Shown: piece by piece, positions 52,417-61,956 of the stretch
Numbering within the stretch: the stretch's first letter is position 1
Layout of the letters: every line of letters starts with the position of its first letter
Assembly: GCF_020164585.1 (NCBI RefSeq)
Contig: NZ_JAIQZF010000002.1
Coordinates: 62,001-126,000 of the forward strand
Length of the DNA stretch: 64,000 nt
Origin: Psychroflexus curvus
GTDB taxonomy: Bacteria; Bacteroidota; Bacteroidia; Flavobacteriales; Flavobacteriaceae
Direction: 5' to 3'
Notes under the pieces: generated by a model
The model's database searches: none
What the model was told of the DNA's origin: nothing
Seen by the model: only the letters and a program-made list of their open reading frames with translations
Position numbers and translations under genes: made by a program

Positions 52417-53430
52417 ATGAGTAAGCCCATTTTAAAAATAAAAGAACTCGGCTTCCATTGGGAAACCAAAGACCCCTTTATGTTTTGCGCCTTTCACCAG
52501 GACCAGTTTCCTAAAGGCGAAGCCAACAAAGGACCGTCTAAAGAAGCTTTGAAAGGTCGATTTCTTGGCAACGATTTTCAGAAAAAAGACGGCTGGAGAA
52601 TGTATCACGGGCAGGAAGTACCGGGATTCCCTTACCATCCACACGCCGGTTTTGAAACCATCACTCTGGTAGAACAGGGCTATGCCGATCACTCTGATTC
52701 TATGGGTGCCAAAGGACGTTTTGGCGAAGGCGATGCGCAGTGGATGACCGCCGGCAAAGGCGTTTTGCATTCTGAAATGTTTCCGCTGGTGCATCAGGAC
52801 AAAGAAAATCCATTGTTGTTGTTTCAGATTTGGCTGAACTTACCCAGGCGATCCAAAAAAGCAGAGCCGCATTACAAGATGCTTTGGCATGAGGATATTC
52901 CCATCGTTGAAGAACAAGATGAGAACGGAAAAGCTATCAAAGTCAAGGTAATCGCCGGAAATTATAAGTCAAATAAAGCCTTGAACCCAACTCCAGATTC
53001 GCTGGCGGCAGATGATAAAAACGACATACAGGTGTGGAGAATCACATTAGAAGCTGGAGCTGAGTTTACACTCCCTGCCGGGGATGCCGAGAGTAACCGC
53101 GTTTTGTTTTTTTATGAAGGTGAAGAATTAAAAACAGAAGGCTTTGAAATCCCTAAAGGACATTCGTTAGACCTGGATGCATCACAAGAATTGAGATTAG
53201 TCAACGGCACTAAAAAAGCTGAACTGCTTTTGCTACAGGGCAAACCCATCAACGAACCTGTAGTTCAACAAGGACCGTTTGTAGCCAATACCCGAGAAGA
53301 AATGAATGGCATCATCGGTGAATACCAGCGTACCCATTTTGGCGGATGGCCCTGGCCAAAAGCAGAATTTACTCATGGTGATAAAGGCCGGTTTGCTTTG
53401 TTTGCGGATGGGACTTTGGTGGAGAAGTAG
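52417..53430 (+). CDS. pirin family protein (bicupin)
   Basis: The 337-residue protein has two cupin domains. The first contains the metal-binding HPHAGFETITLVEQGYADH and GDAQWMTAGKGVLHSEMF, with His and Glu ligands. The second is more diverged (LPAGDAESNRVLFFYEGEEL). Pirins are iron proteins, some with quercetinase activity; the physiological substrate is unknown. It follows the YraN gene closely and is likely co-transcribed. Confidence 0.9.
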   Translation: MSKPILKIKELGFHWETKDPFMFCAFHQDQFPKGEANKGPSKEALKGRFLGNDFQKKDGWRMYHGQEVPGFPYHPHAGFETITLVEQGYADHSDSMGAKGRFGEGDAQWMTAGKGVLHSEMFPLVHQDKENPLLLFQIWLNLPRRSKKAEPHYKMLWHEDIPIVEEQDENGKAIKVKVIAGNYKSNKALNPTPDSLAADDKNDIQVWRITLEAGAEFTLPAGDAESNRVLFFYEGEELKTEGFEIPKGHSLDLDASQELRLVNGTKKAELLLLQGKPINEPVVQQGPFVANTREEMNGIIGEYQRTHFGGWPWPKAEFTHGDKGRFALFADGTLVEK

Positions 53431-53610
53431 GCCTCACCCGAAACTGCCTTTTTAAGGTAGTTCTGGTCTTATGCATTTCTCTCGCTCCGCTCGTCGGATG
53501 CAAGAGGAGAGGTATTACAAATACTCCGAAGCAAAGCCATCGGAATATCTCTCAAATTTGAATTATATTTCTTTTACAGCACAAAAGCTCCATGAATTAA
53601 ACCATTTATT
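53431..53610. repeat. intergenic hairpin and repeat remnants
   Basis: AACTGCCTTTTTAAGGTAGTT (about 53441-53461) folds with one G-T pair. Downstream is GTCGGATGCAAGAGGAGAGG, similar to a phrase near 6512. No gene is visible here. Confidence 0.45.
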
Positions 53611-54006
53611 ATGAAAAAAATATTTCTTCTGCTTATTTGCTTTAGTTTACTATCCTGTGTAGATTTATTTCTGGACGATGATATCAATTATCCGGATACT
53701 GGAGAACCCGTCACTTCTTTTCAAATCAATGTTGGTAATAACTCAGCAGGAGGTAACAATAGCGTTGAATCAAGCTTAGGAACCTATCGCGAGGACCAAA
53801 GCGCAAGCTTTAAGTTACAGGCGCAGCATTACCAAATCAGTAAACTAGAACGAAATCAGGACACCGGAGAAATTATTTACATATACCAGCCTCAACAAGC
53901 TTATGTTGGAGAAGACTATGTCGAAATACTTGCTCCAACCGATAGCAATGGAAATCGAGTGTTTGAAAGTAAGGTGTTTGAATTTCAAATCAACGTGGGT
54001 AATTGA
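53611..54006 (+). CDS. lipoprotein of unknown function
   Basis: The 131-residue product has a short signal with lipobox LLSC (MKKIFLLLICFSLLSC). A mature beta-rich part follows with repeated phrases FQINVGN at both ends (SFQINVGNNSAGG and FEFQINVGN). The second of these closes the protein. No domain was recognised. It is monocistronic and converges on glnS across a terminator. Confidence 0.68.
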   Translation: MKKIFLLLICFSLLSCVDLFLDDDINYPDTGEPVTSFQINVGNNSAGGNNSVESSLGTYREDQSASFKLQAQHYQISKLERNQDTGEIIYIYQPQQAYVGEDYVEILAPTDSNGNRVFESKVFEFQINVGN

Positions 54007-54082
54007 AGAGTTAAATGGGTTAACGTGATTTAATCGGCCTATCAAAAAAAATATTTAAAATCAAGGAAGCAGGAAGGCTAAA

Positions 54083-54282
54083 AGATGAAAATCTGTTTAA
54101 GACCGCCATCAGGCGGTTGAGTTATTTTTCATCTGTGGAAGGGGATTCCGTACGATTTTTTTATATTTTTTTTGTAAGCCTAGACTTTTTTGTTTCTTTT
54201 TTGGGCGATGCAAAAAAGAAAAAGAGCATTAAAAAAATGCAATAAATTACAAAATGACAAAGCGAGATGAGAGTCTCGCTTT
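54083..54282. terminator. run of three stem-loops between converging genes
   Basis: First, AGATGAAAA (54083-54091) and the near-complement TTTTCATCT (54126-54134) enclose ACCGCC, ATCA, GGCGGT. Second, TTTCTTTTTTG (54193-54203) pairs with CAAAAAAGAAA (54211-54221). Third, AAAGCGAGA (54259-54267) pairs with TCTCGCTTT (54274-54282), followed by T. The third is a plausible terminator. Confidence 0.7.
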
Positions 54283-54326
54283 TTTTTTACCAATTTAACT
54301 TCAAAACGAAGCTTAATTAAATTGAA

Positions 54327-56000
54327 TTACTTATTCTTCCAGTTATCTCTCAGCGTCACGGTCCTGTTAAAAACCAGGTTGTCCTCCGTTGAATCCCTGT
54401 CCACACAGAAATACCCAATACGTTGAAACTGGAATTTATCTTCAGTCTTCGCCGATTTTAAATAGGGCTCTACATAAGCTTTACTGACTTCCAAAGACTG
54501 AGGATTAACAAAATCTAAAAAGTCTTTCTCCTTATCGGCAGTAGGATCTTCGACGCTAAACAACCTGTCGTAAAGTCTCACCTCAGCTTCCACAGCATGT
54601 GGAATCGATACCCAGTGCAGCGTCCCTTTCACTTTACGCTGAGAGGCTTCGGTGCCGCTTCCACTTTTACTTTCAGTATCATACGTACAGTGTACTTCCA
54701 GAACTTTTCCGTTTTCGTCTTTTACAACGTCTTCGGCTTTAATGATGTAAGCGTTTTTCAATCGAACTTCCTTGCCCAGTTTCAAACGGAAAAACTTTCG
54801 GTTGGCTTCTTCTCTAAAATCTTCTTGCTCGATGTACAATTCTCTGGAAAAAGGAACCTCGTGTTCACCTGCAGATTCGTCTTCAGGATTGTTTTCGGCT
54901 ACTAGCCACTCCTCTTGTCCTTCAGGATAATTGGTAATCACCACTTTCAAAGGATCCATCACCCCCATCACTCGAGGAGCTTTTTTATTGAGATCATCTC
55001 TCACACAAAACTCCAGGTGAGCGACATCTATCATATTCTCTCGTTTGCCAATGCCGATGCTGTCTGCAAAGGTTCTAATCGACTCTGGCGTATACCCCCG
55101 TCTTCTCAATCCGGAAATGGTTGGCATCCGGGGATCATCCCAGGAACTCACGATCTTTTGTTCTACAAGCTCGGCCAGCTTTCGTTTACTTACCACGGTA
55201 TGGCTCAAGTTTCTTCTGGCAAATTCACGTTGTTTTGGGACCAATTCACCGGGCTTGCTCACGCGCTCTACAAACCAGTTGTAAAGTTCGCGGTGTGGCA
55301 AAAATTCCAGCGTACAAAACGAATGCGACACCGATTCGATAAAGTCAGATTCTCCATGCGCCCAGTCGTACATCGGGTAAATCATCCAGTCGTTTCCTGT
55401 GCGGTGGTGGGCTTTGTGCAGACACCTGTACATCACAGGATCCCGCATAATCATATTGGGCGAAGCCATATCAATTTTAGCACGGAGAACATGGGCTTTT
55501 TCACCCGTCTCTCCATTTTTCATGGCTTCAAAAAGTTCTAAGTTTTCTTCAACTGAGCGATTTTGATAAGGACTCGCTGTTCCAGGTTGCGTTGGAGTTC
55601 CTTTTTGAGAAGCGATGTCTTCAGAAGACTGACTGTCCACATAAGCATCTCCAGCCTTAATCAACTCCACCGCCCAGTCATATAACTGCTGAAAATAGTC
55701 TGATGCATAGCATTCCTGCGCCCATTCAAAGCCAAGCCACTTTACATCGCTTTTGATGGAATCCACATACACCGTCTCTTCTTTTAGCGGGTTGGTATCA
55801 TCAAATCTTAAATTGACGGGAGCATTGTACTTCAGGCCCAAACCAAAGTTCAGGCAAATAGACGAGGCGTGTCCAATATGCAAAAACCCATTAGGTTCCG
55901 GCGGGAAGCGAAATTTCAAATCGCTTACGGTATAGTTGGTTTTCAAATCCTCTTCAATGATTTGCTCAATGAAATTCAAAGATTTTTTCTCTTCAGACAT
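54327..56000 (-). CDS. glnS: glutaminyl-tRNA synthetase
   Basis: This 557-residue class I synthetase has the HIGH motif in FPPEPNGFLHIGHASSI and the KMSKS equivalent in HTVVSKRKLAEL. The GlnRS-specific region EFLPHRELYNWFVERVS is present. The two C-terminal beta-barrel domains end KTEDKFQFQRIGYFCVDRDS. It charges tRNA-Gln directly, so this organism does not depend on the GatCAB route for Gln. It is monocistronic. Confidence 0.97.
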   Translation of the reverse strand: MSEEKKSLNFIEQIIEEDLKTNYTVSDLKFRFPPEPNGFLHIGHASSICLNFGLGLKYNAPVNLRFDDTNPLKEETVYVDSIKSDVKWLGFEWAQECYASDYFQQLYDWAVELIKAGDAYVDSQSSEDIASQKGTPTQPGTASPYQNRSVEENLELFEAMKNGETGEKAHVLRAKIDMASPNMIMRDPVMYRCLHKAHHRTGNDWMIYPMYDWAHGESDFIESVSHSFCTLEFLPHRELYNWFVERVSKPGELVPKQREFARRNLSHTVVSKRKLAELVEQKIVSSWDDPRMPTISGLRRRGYTPESIRTFADSIGIGKRENMIDVAHLEFCVRDDLNKKAPRVMGVMDPLKVVITNYPEGQEEWLVAENNPEDESAGEHEVPFSRELYIEQEDFREEANRKFFRLKLGKEVRLKNAYIIKAEDVVKDENGKVLEVHCTYDTESKSGSGTEASQRKVKGTLHWVSIPHAVEAEVRLYDRLFSVEDPTADKEKDFLDFVNPQSLEVSKAYVEPYLKSAKTEDKFQFQRIGYFCVDRDSTEDNLVFNRTVTLRDNWKNK

Positions 56001-56236
56001 AATTCAAATTTAAGATACAAATTTACTCAAATTCACGATGCCATAAAGAATAGGCGGAATAAGATTTTTATGGATTTCTTTTGATTTTGGGTTTCGATAG
56101 ATTAAAGGAGCAGAATAGGTTAGCTTAAAAGAAAGAAATTACCTCAACCACTCCCTTGGGCTTTAGTTTCTACTGAAGGTTTTAAGATAGAATTTAAAGG
56201 TTTTTGACTGAGTTGAACTCAGACTTTAGATATAAA

Positions 56237-56489
56237 GTAACTCATCTGTATCAAAAACATAATTAGCATTTTGCATATATTTTTCACGCAAAGACCGCTA
56301 AGCTTTTCGCGAAGGACGTGAATTTATAGAGTTATGACTATCAACAATTTGCGTGGCTTTGCGTTTTTTCTTTGCGAATCCTGTCTGCAGAAGTTAGACA
56401 CAGGCAGGCCTGCCTGCCAATGGCACGAAGGCAGGTTCGCGTGAAGTAAAACTTTGATTTTCTGTGTTTAAAACAAACGGATTGGTTAC
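56237..56489 (+). repeat. dispersed TIR element, copy D
   Basis: The copy starts GTAACTCATCTGT and ends ACGGATTGGTTAC, imperfect inverted ends. The core TTTTTCACGCAAAGACCGCT and GTGGCTTTGCGTTTTTTCTT match the other copies. The nested GC insert with GGCAGGCCTGCC is present near 56389-56440. The preceding 155 bp are also shared with the region before copy E. Confidence 0.82.
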
Positions 56490-56546
56490 GAAAACCAATT
56501 AAGCTTTTGTTAGCAAAAGTCATTGAAATAAATAATTTAATCCCTA

Positions 56547-56584
56547 GACCTCACAGTCCCCAAAGCTTTGTGGACTGTGAGGTC
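56547..56584. repeat. 13-bp perfect hairpin with T-run
   Basis: GACCTCACAGTCC (56547-56559) pairs with GGACTGTGAGGTC (56572-56584), followed by TTTTT. It looks like a terminator, but no plus-strand gene ends before it. I treat it as a REP-type palindrome of a class that I recall as frequent in Bacteroidetes. Confidence 0.6.
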
Positions 56585-56674
56585 TTTTTAAGTTCCCTAG
56601 CTAAGCGAAAGATTGAAAGCCAGGACTTATTAAATTTTGTTACTATCAAAGCTTTTAACTTAGGTAGTTAAGTA

Positions 56675-57391
56675 CTAAAAAATTAAGGCCAATCCTGAAA
56701 GGGATAAAATAAACAACAATATTCTCTTGAACTGGACTTCATTGATTTTTGGGAAGAATTTTATGCCCAGAAATTGAGCTAAAAAGAAGACAGGAAGAAC
56801 AATCAAGCTCATTTGCAGGTGCTGCAGGTTAAGAGCACCACTGATGCTCAAAGCAGGAATCCGTATGAGCGTGATTAAAGCTAGCACGCCTATCATAGTT
56901 GCTCTAAAGGTTTTTGCTTCCTTCACTGTGTTTTTCACACTGATCACATAAAGCGGACCGCCAGTAGAAAAAACACCCGAGAAAAATCCGCCCATCACCC
57001 CAAAGGTCCAGTTGGTTTTTTTACCCAGAGCCAACTCTTTCCTTCCAAAAAGTACATACCCAACATACAAAAGGATAAAAACACCCAGTCCTGTTTGCAA
57101 AATGGAAGGTTTTGAATAGGTGAGCACTACAATTCCCAGGACAACCCCTATCAGGGAAGCAAGCGTAAGTCTTACAATGGTATCTTTATCGATGTTGCGC
57201 CATTCCCTGTAAACCATATAAGAGCTTGAGAATAAATAAAAGATGGAGACAAAGGCGATAGCATCCGGTAATTTTACAGCAAAAAGAAGAATAGGCAAGG
57301 CTACCAAAGACCCGGCAAAACCGACTAAAGACTGAATAAAAAACCCGCAAAATATCGCAATGGCGAGGATAATCAAGACGTATAATTCCAA
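56675..57391 (-). CDS. TauE/SafE-family sulfite/anion exporter-like protein
   Basis: This 238-residue membrane protein has about seven hydrophobic helices and the TauE/SafE signature in IQSLVGFAGSLVALPILLF and GGFFSGVFSTGGPLYVISVK. The family moves sulfonates, sulfite or small carboxylates; the substrate is not readable. It is divergent from an Lrp-type regulator across about 125 bp, a layout that suggests regulation by that protein. The pair is flanked by related direct repeats. Confidence 0.88.
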   Translation of the reverse strand: MELYVLIILAIAIFCGFFIQSLVGFAGSLVALPILLFAVKLPDAIAFVSIFYLFSSSYMVYREWRNIDKDTIVRLTLASLIGVVLGIVVLTYSKPSILQTGLGVFILLYVGYVLFGRKELALGKKTNWTFGVMGGFFSGVFSTGGPLYVISVKNTVKEAKTFRATMIGVLALITLIRIPALSISGALNLQHLQMSLIVLPVFFLAQFLGIKFFPKINEVQFKRILLFILSLSGLALIF

Positions 57392-57518
57392 GGTTCCTTT
57401 CTTTTTTATGAAGGTGCAAACTTAACTTATCGTCATAATTTTTTAAAAACGAATCAATGGTTAAGCAAATCAATTATCACATAAAAAATGTATTTTTGGA
57501 TAAATAAGACACTTTTTA

Positions 57519-57944
57519 ATGGCAGATGACATAGATTTCAAAATAATCGATATCTTAAAAGTAAATTCCAGGCTTTCTTACGCAGAAATCGGTAAGCAAA
57601 TATTCCTCTCCCCGTCATCCGTCAGAGAACGAGTCAAAAAGATGGAAGATTCAGGATTGATCAAAGGCTACACGCTTCGGCTTGATCAACGTCTCATGGG
57701 CAATAATCTGGAAGCTTTTATCATGCTAAAAATCTTTAGCGGCAAGCTCAAAGCAGCTTTGGTAGAGATTGAATCTTACCCCGAAGTCAAGGAAGCTTTT
57801 AGAATAACGGGGCAACATAATTTATATATCAGGATAGCACTAAAAGACCAGCTCCACCTTCAACAGTTTATAGATAAGCTGGTAAATTTTGGCGAACCCA
57901 CCACCCATTTGATTCTCTCCAGGATTGGAAAAGAAAACTTCTGA
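57519..57944 (+). CDS. Lrp/AsnC-family transcriptional regulator
   Basis: The 141-residue protein has an N-terminal helix-turn-helix (FKIIDILKVNSRLSYAEIGK, then QIFLSPSSVRERVKKMEDSG) and a C-terminal RAM/AsnC ligand domain (MLKIFSGKLKAALVEIESYP, FRITGQHNLYIRIALK). Such proteins form octamers and sense amino acids. Its divergent partner, the TauE-like gene, is the most likely target. The box TGTATTTTTG lies before its start at about 57488-57497. Confidence 0.9.
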   Translation: MADDIDFKIIDILKVNSRLSYAEIGKQIFLSPSSVRERVKKMEDSGLIKGYTLRLDQRLMGNNLEAFIMLKIFSGKLKAALVEIESYPEVKEAFRITGQHNLYIRIALKDQLHLQQFIDKLVNFGEPTTHLILSRIGKENF

Positions 57945-58053
57945 TTTTGGGTTTCGATAAATTAATGAGTAGAACAAGGTAGTTTAAAAAAAATTATCTT
58001 AACCTCTAGCTTGGACTTGAGTTCCTACTGAAGTTTTTACGATAAAATTTAAA

Positions 58054-58200
58054 GTAACTCATCTGTATCAAAAACATGATCAGCAGTTTGCACATATTTT
58101 TCACGCAAAGACCGCTAAGCTTTTCGCGAAGAACGCGAATTTATATAGTTATGACTATCAATAATTTGCATGGCTTTGTGTTTTTTCTATGCTTTTCTAG
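58054..58200 (+). repeat. dispersed TIR element, copy E, 3' truncated
   Basis: It begins GTAACTCATCTGTATC like copy D and follows it through TTTTTCACGCAAAGACCGCT and ATGGCTTTGTGTTTTTTCTA, then stops. The right terminal repeat and the nested palindrome are missing. The 110 bp upstream also match the bases before copy D. Confidence 0.75.
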
Positions 58201-58335
58201 TTTTAAAAAGGGCCTAAAAAAGGAATACGTAAAATTGAAGTGAAATCTTTAGAGTCACGAATACCTGAATAAAATAGAAATGAAAGTGAGTAAAGCCTCG
58301 TAAAATTTAGGCTGAGTTGAATTCAAATTTTATAA

Positions 58336-58367
58336 CACAAAAGCCCTTTCACTTTGAAAGGGCTTTG
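58336..58367 (-). terminator. terminator of pyc
   Basis: On the minus strand AAAGCCCTTTCA, a short loop and TGAAAGGGCTTT pair perfectly, about 20 bp after the pyc stop codon, followed by TT and GT. Confidence 0.85.
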
Positions 58368-58385
58368 TATATACTATTCGATTTT

Positions 58386-61300
58386 CTACTTCAGTTCAAC
58401 CACTAAATCATCGGCATACACCATAATGCCGGGCTTAAGAGCAATCTTACTCACTTCCCCTTCAGCATTTGCAGTAACGGTGGTTTCCATTTTCATAGCT
58501 TCAATGATAAACAAAGGTTGATTTTTCTTCACTTTATCTCCTTTCTTCACGAGTATGTCGGTTAACGAACCTTGAAGCGGCGCCCCTATTTGCTTCTCAT
58601 CCGATTTATCTGCTTTTTCATGAGCTACATTGACAACTTTTACGTCCTCATTCCTTACCTGAATATTTCGGGTTTGTCCGTTCACTTTGAAGAATACAGT
58701 GGCCATGCCGTCATCATCGGTTCTGCCCACTGAAACCAGGGTAATCAGCAAGGTTTTTCCGCGATCGAGTTCAACCACGATCTCCTCACCAGGCTCCATT
58801 CCGTAAAAGAAATTCTTGGTGGGGATGTTGAAAACACTGCCATATTTCAGGTGATGGTTATAAGCGTCTGTGAATACTTTGGGATACAATTTATAGGATA
58901 AAAAGTCGGTGAATTCTAAAACTCTATCCATATCATCCGAAAACATTTTTTGAAATTCTTTGAATTCTTTTTCAAAATCAACAGGCTCCAAATGAGCATT
59001 GGGTCTGTCGGTATAAGGTTTTTCGCCTTTTAAAACAATCTTCTGAATTTTTTCCGGGAAACCTCCAACGGGCTGACCCAGGTCACCTTTAAAGAAACTT
59101 ACCACCGATTGGGGGAAGGATAAATTTTCGCCGTCTTCCAAAACATCCTCAATGCTTAAATTATTGCTCACTAAATACTGGGCCATATCCCCAACAACTT
59201 TTGAGCTTGGGGTGACCTTGATGATATCTCCAAAAAGTTTGTTCACCTGAGCGTACATATCTGTGATTTCATGAAATCGGTCTGCAAGTCCCAAAGACTC
59301 TGCCTGAGGCCTTAAATTGGAATACTGACCGCCAGGAATTTCATGCGTATAGACTTCGCCTGTACCAGATTTTAGTCCGGATTCAAAAGGATAGTAGTAG
59401 GTTCTTACCTGCTCCCAGTAAATGGAGTATTCGTTAAGTTTTTCGGTATCCAATTTGTTTTCTCTAGGATGGTATTTCAAGACCTCAACCAAGGAGTTGA
59501 AGTTGGGTTGTGAAGTCAGACCCGACAAACCGCCAAGGGCAACATCCACCACATCTACTCCAGCTTCTATGGCATTAAGGTAAGTGGAGGCCTGCATCGA
59601 CGAAGTGTCGTGCGTATGCAGATGGATAGGAATTTTAACTTCAGATTTTAAGGCCGATACCAGTTCCTTGGCTGCATTAGGCTTGAGCAAACCAGCCATA
59701 TCTTTGATTGCCAGAATATGAGCACCAGCATTTTCGAGGTCTTTGGCCAATTGGATATAGTAATTTAGGGTGTATTTGGTACGTTTAGGGTCCATAATAT
59801 CTCCTGTGTAGCACATCGAAGCTTCCGCTAATCCACCGGTATTTTTTCTCACGTATTCTAAACAGGGTGCTATGGATTTCATCCAGTTTTGTGAATCGAA
59901 AATCCTGAAAATATCGATACCGCTATTCCAGGATTCGGTCACAAAACGCTCAATCAGATTGTCCGGATAAGCGGTATAACCCACCCCATTGGAGCCTCTC
60001 AAAAGCATTTGCAGCAAAATGTTGGGCATTGCTTTTCTCAAAATTTTAAGTCGCTCCCATGGATTTTCCTTCAGAAATCGCATACACACGTCGAAGGTGG
60101 CTCCGCCCCATACCTCCATACTAAAGACTTCAGGATGAGATTTAGCAAAATTTTCTGCGACTTTCTGCATATCATAGGTTCGCATACGCGTTGCCAGTAA
60201 ACTCTGGTGCCCATCACGCATGGTGGTGTCTGTAAAATGAATTTTCTTTTCATTGGATAACCATTTAGAGAATTCATCCGGACCGAGCTCTGTCAGTAAA
60301 TCTTTAGTTCCTTTTTGGTAAGGCGTAGTCTTGGATATTTTCGGAACTTCAGGTTTTAAGAATTTCGGGTTATCGATGGTGTGCTTTACATCGGGATTCC
60401 CGTTGACGGTTATATCCCCTAGAAAATGAACCATTTTGGTAGCTCGGTTTCTCGGCTCTTTGATATTGAATAGTTCTGGTGTGTTTTTGATGTAATTCAC
60501 TGTTACTTTTCCTTCGCGGAAAGTGGCGTCTTTCAAAATATTATCGAGAAAGGCCATGTTGGTTTTTACCCCACGCACCCTGAATTCTGCCAGAGCACGA
60601 CGCATTTTTCGACAGGCATCATCCAAAGTTCTGCTGCTCGCCGAGACCTTAACCAGCATCGAATCAAAAAATGGGGAAATCTTAACCCCCTGATAAACAC
60701 TACCGGCATCCAGTCGGATTCCAAATCCTGAGGCACTTCTGTAAGTCGTAATCGTTCCGTAATCTGGCTTGAAGTCATTTTTAGGATCTTCGGTTGTAAT
60801 TCTGCATTGAACAGCGTATCCGTTTATAGAAACGGAATCCTGGTTGGGGAGTTTTATTTCTTCGTCAGATAGTTTGTAATTATCGGCAATGTAAAGCTGT
60901 GTTTTAATCAGATCTATACCCGTCACCACTTCAGTCACCGTATGCTCAACTTGCACTCGAGGATTAACTTCAATGAAATAAATACTGCCGTCATCATCCA
61001 CAAGGAATTCTACAGTACCAATATTATTATAGTTTACCGCTTTACAGATTTTGACGGCATACTTATAAAGATTGTTTTTAACTGTTTCATCCAAATCTTT
61101 AGAAGGCGCAAATTCTATTACTTTTTGATAGCGGCGTTGCACTGAGCAATCCCTTTCGAAAAGATGAAGAATGTTACCATGATTGTCGGCAACAATTTGA
61201 ATTTCGATATGCTTTGGATTTTCTATAAATTTTTCAAGGAAAACCGTTTCATCGCCAAAGGCATTTTTGGCTTCTCGCCTGGATTCTCCGTAAGCATTTT

Positions 61301-61838
61301 CGAGTTCATCCATGCTTCTCAGGACTCGCATTCCACGACCTCCACCACCAGAAGCGGCTTTTAACATTAAGGGAAAGCCTATGCGTTCAGCTTCTTCGGT
61401 TGCAATTTCTAAGGAGGTTAAGTCTTTTTTGTTGCTTTCTATAATGGGAACCTCACTGTCGATTGCTACTTTTTTGGCAGTTACTTTATCACCCAAAGAT
61501 TTCAGAACATCGACTTTTGGACCTACAAAAACAATATCATTGTCTTCACAGGCTTGAGCAAATTTTGAATTTTCTGAAAGAAAACCATACCCTGGATGTA
61601 TGGCATCAACACCGTTTTCTTTAGCGACACGAATGATTTCGTCTATGTCTAAATAAGGTTTAAGTGGCTCCTTATCATCTCCGACTTGATAAGATTCATC
61701 GGCTTTGTATCTATGTAAAGAATATCTATCTTCATAAGTGTAAATTCCAACAGTTCTTATACCAATTTCGGTACAAGCTCTAAAAATTCTAATAGCGATT
61801 TCTCCTCTGTTGGCAGCTAAAACTTTTTTGATGTTCAT
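58386..61838 (-). CDS. pyc: pyruvate carboxylase
   Basis: This 1150-residue biotin enzyme makes oxaloacetate from pyruvate and bicarbonate. It has the biotin carboxylase domain (about residues 1-455; KAASGGGGRGMRVL is the ATP grasp glycine loop, and EVNPRVQVEHTVTE). The carboxyltransferase domain (about 530-800) starts FTDTTMRDGHQSLLATRMRT. An allosteric/PC tetramerisation region follows. The C-terminal biotin carrier has the lysine in IEAMKMETTV. All four parts in one chain mark the alpha4 type. It is divergent from a thioredoxin-like gene. Confidence 0.97.
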   Translation of the reverse strand: MNIKKVLAANRGEIAIRIFRACTEIGIRTVGIYTYEDRYSLHRYKADESYQVGDDKEPLKPYLDIDEIIRVAKENGVDAIHPGYGFLSENSKFAQACEDNDIVFVGPKVDVLKSLGDKVTAKKVAIDSEVPIIESNKKDLTSLEIATEEAERIGFPLMLKAASGGGGRGMRVLRSMDELENAYGESRREAKNAFGDETVFLEKFIENPKHIEIQIVADNHGNILHLFERDCSVQRRYQKVIEFAPSKDLDETVKNNLYKYAVKICKAVNYNNIGTVEFLVDDDGSIYFIEVNPRVQVEHTVTEVVTGIDLIKTQLYIADNYKLSDEEIKLPNQDSVSINGYAVQCRITTEDPKNDFKPDYGTITTYRSASGFGIRLDAGSVYQGVKISPFFDSMLVKVSASSRTLDDACRKMRRALAEFRVRGVKTNMAFLDNILKDATFREGKVTVNYIKNTPELFNIKEPRNRATKMVHFLGDITVNGNPDVKHTIDNPKFLKPEVPKISKTTPYQKGTKDLLTELGPDEFSKWLSNEKKIHFTDTTMRDGHQSLLATRMRTYDMQKVAENFAKSHPEVFSMEVWGGATFDVCMRFLKENPWERLKILRKAMPNILLQMLLRGSNGVGYTAYPDNLIERFVTESWNSGIDIFRIFDSQNWMKSIAPCLEYVRKNTGGLAEASMCYTGDIMDPKRTKYTLNYYIQLAKDLENAGAHILAIKDMAGLLKPNAAKELVSALKSEVKIPIHLHTHDTSSMQASTYLNAIEAGVDVVDVALGGLSGLTSQPNFNSLVEVLKYHPRENKLDTEKLNEYSIYWEQVRTYYYPFESGLKSGTGEVYTHEIPGGQYSNLRPQAESLGLADRFHEITDMYAQVNKLFGDIIKVTPSSKVVGDMAQYLVSNNLSIEDVLEDGENLSFPQSVVSFFKGDLGQPVGGFPEKIQKIVLKGEKPYTDRPNAHLEPVDFEKEFKEFQKMFSDDMDRVLEFTDFLSYKLYPKVFTDAYNHHLKYGSVFNIPTKNFFYGMEPGEEIVVELDRGKTLLITLVSVGRTDDDGMATVFFKVNGQTRNIQVRNEDVKVVNVAHEKADKSDEKQIGAPLQGSLTDILVKKGDKVKKNQPLFIIEAMKMETTVTANAEGEVSKIALKPGIMVYADDLVVELK

Positions 61839-61956
61839 TCTGATTAGGTTTATTTTGAAATTAATATAGGTAAAATCTAAATTTATAAAATAAATTAATT
61901 AACGTCGTAGATTTGAGGTTTTTTTAGAACAAACAAATTTAATAAGGCTTAAATAA

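Noticed and set aside
54915-55541. 208-codon open frame on the plus strand
   Set aside because: It is antisense to glnS and has no domain or promoter; it is a shadow.
56547-56584. terminator of a plus-strand gene
   Set aside because: No plus-strand gene lies before it for over 2 kb, so a REP-type palindrome is more likely.
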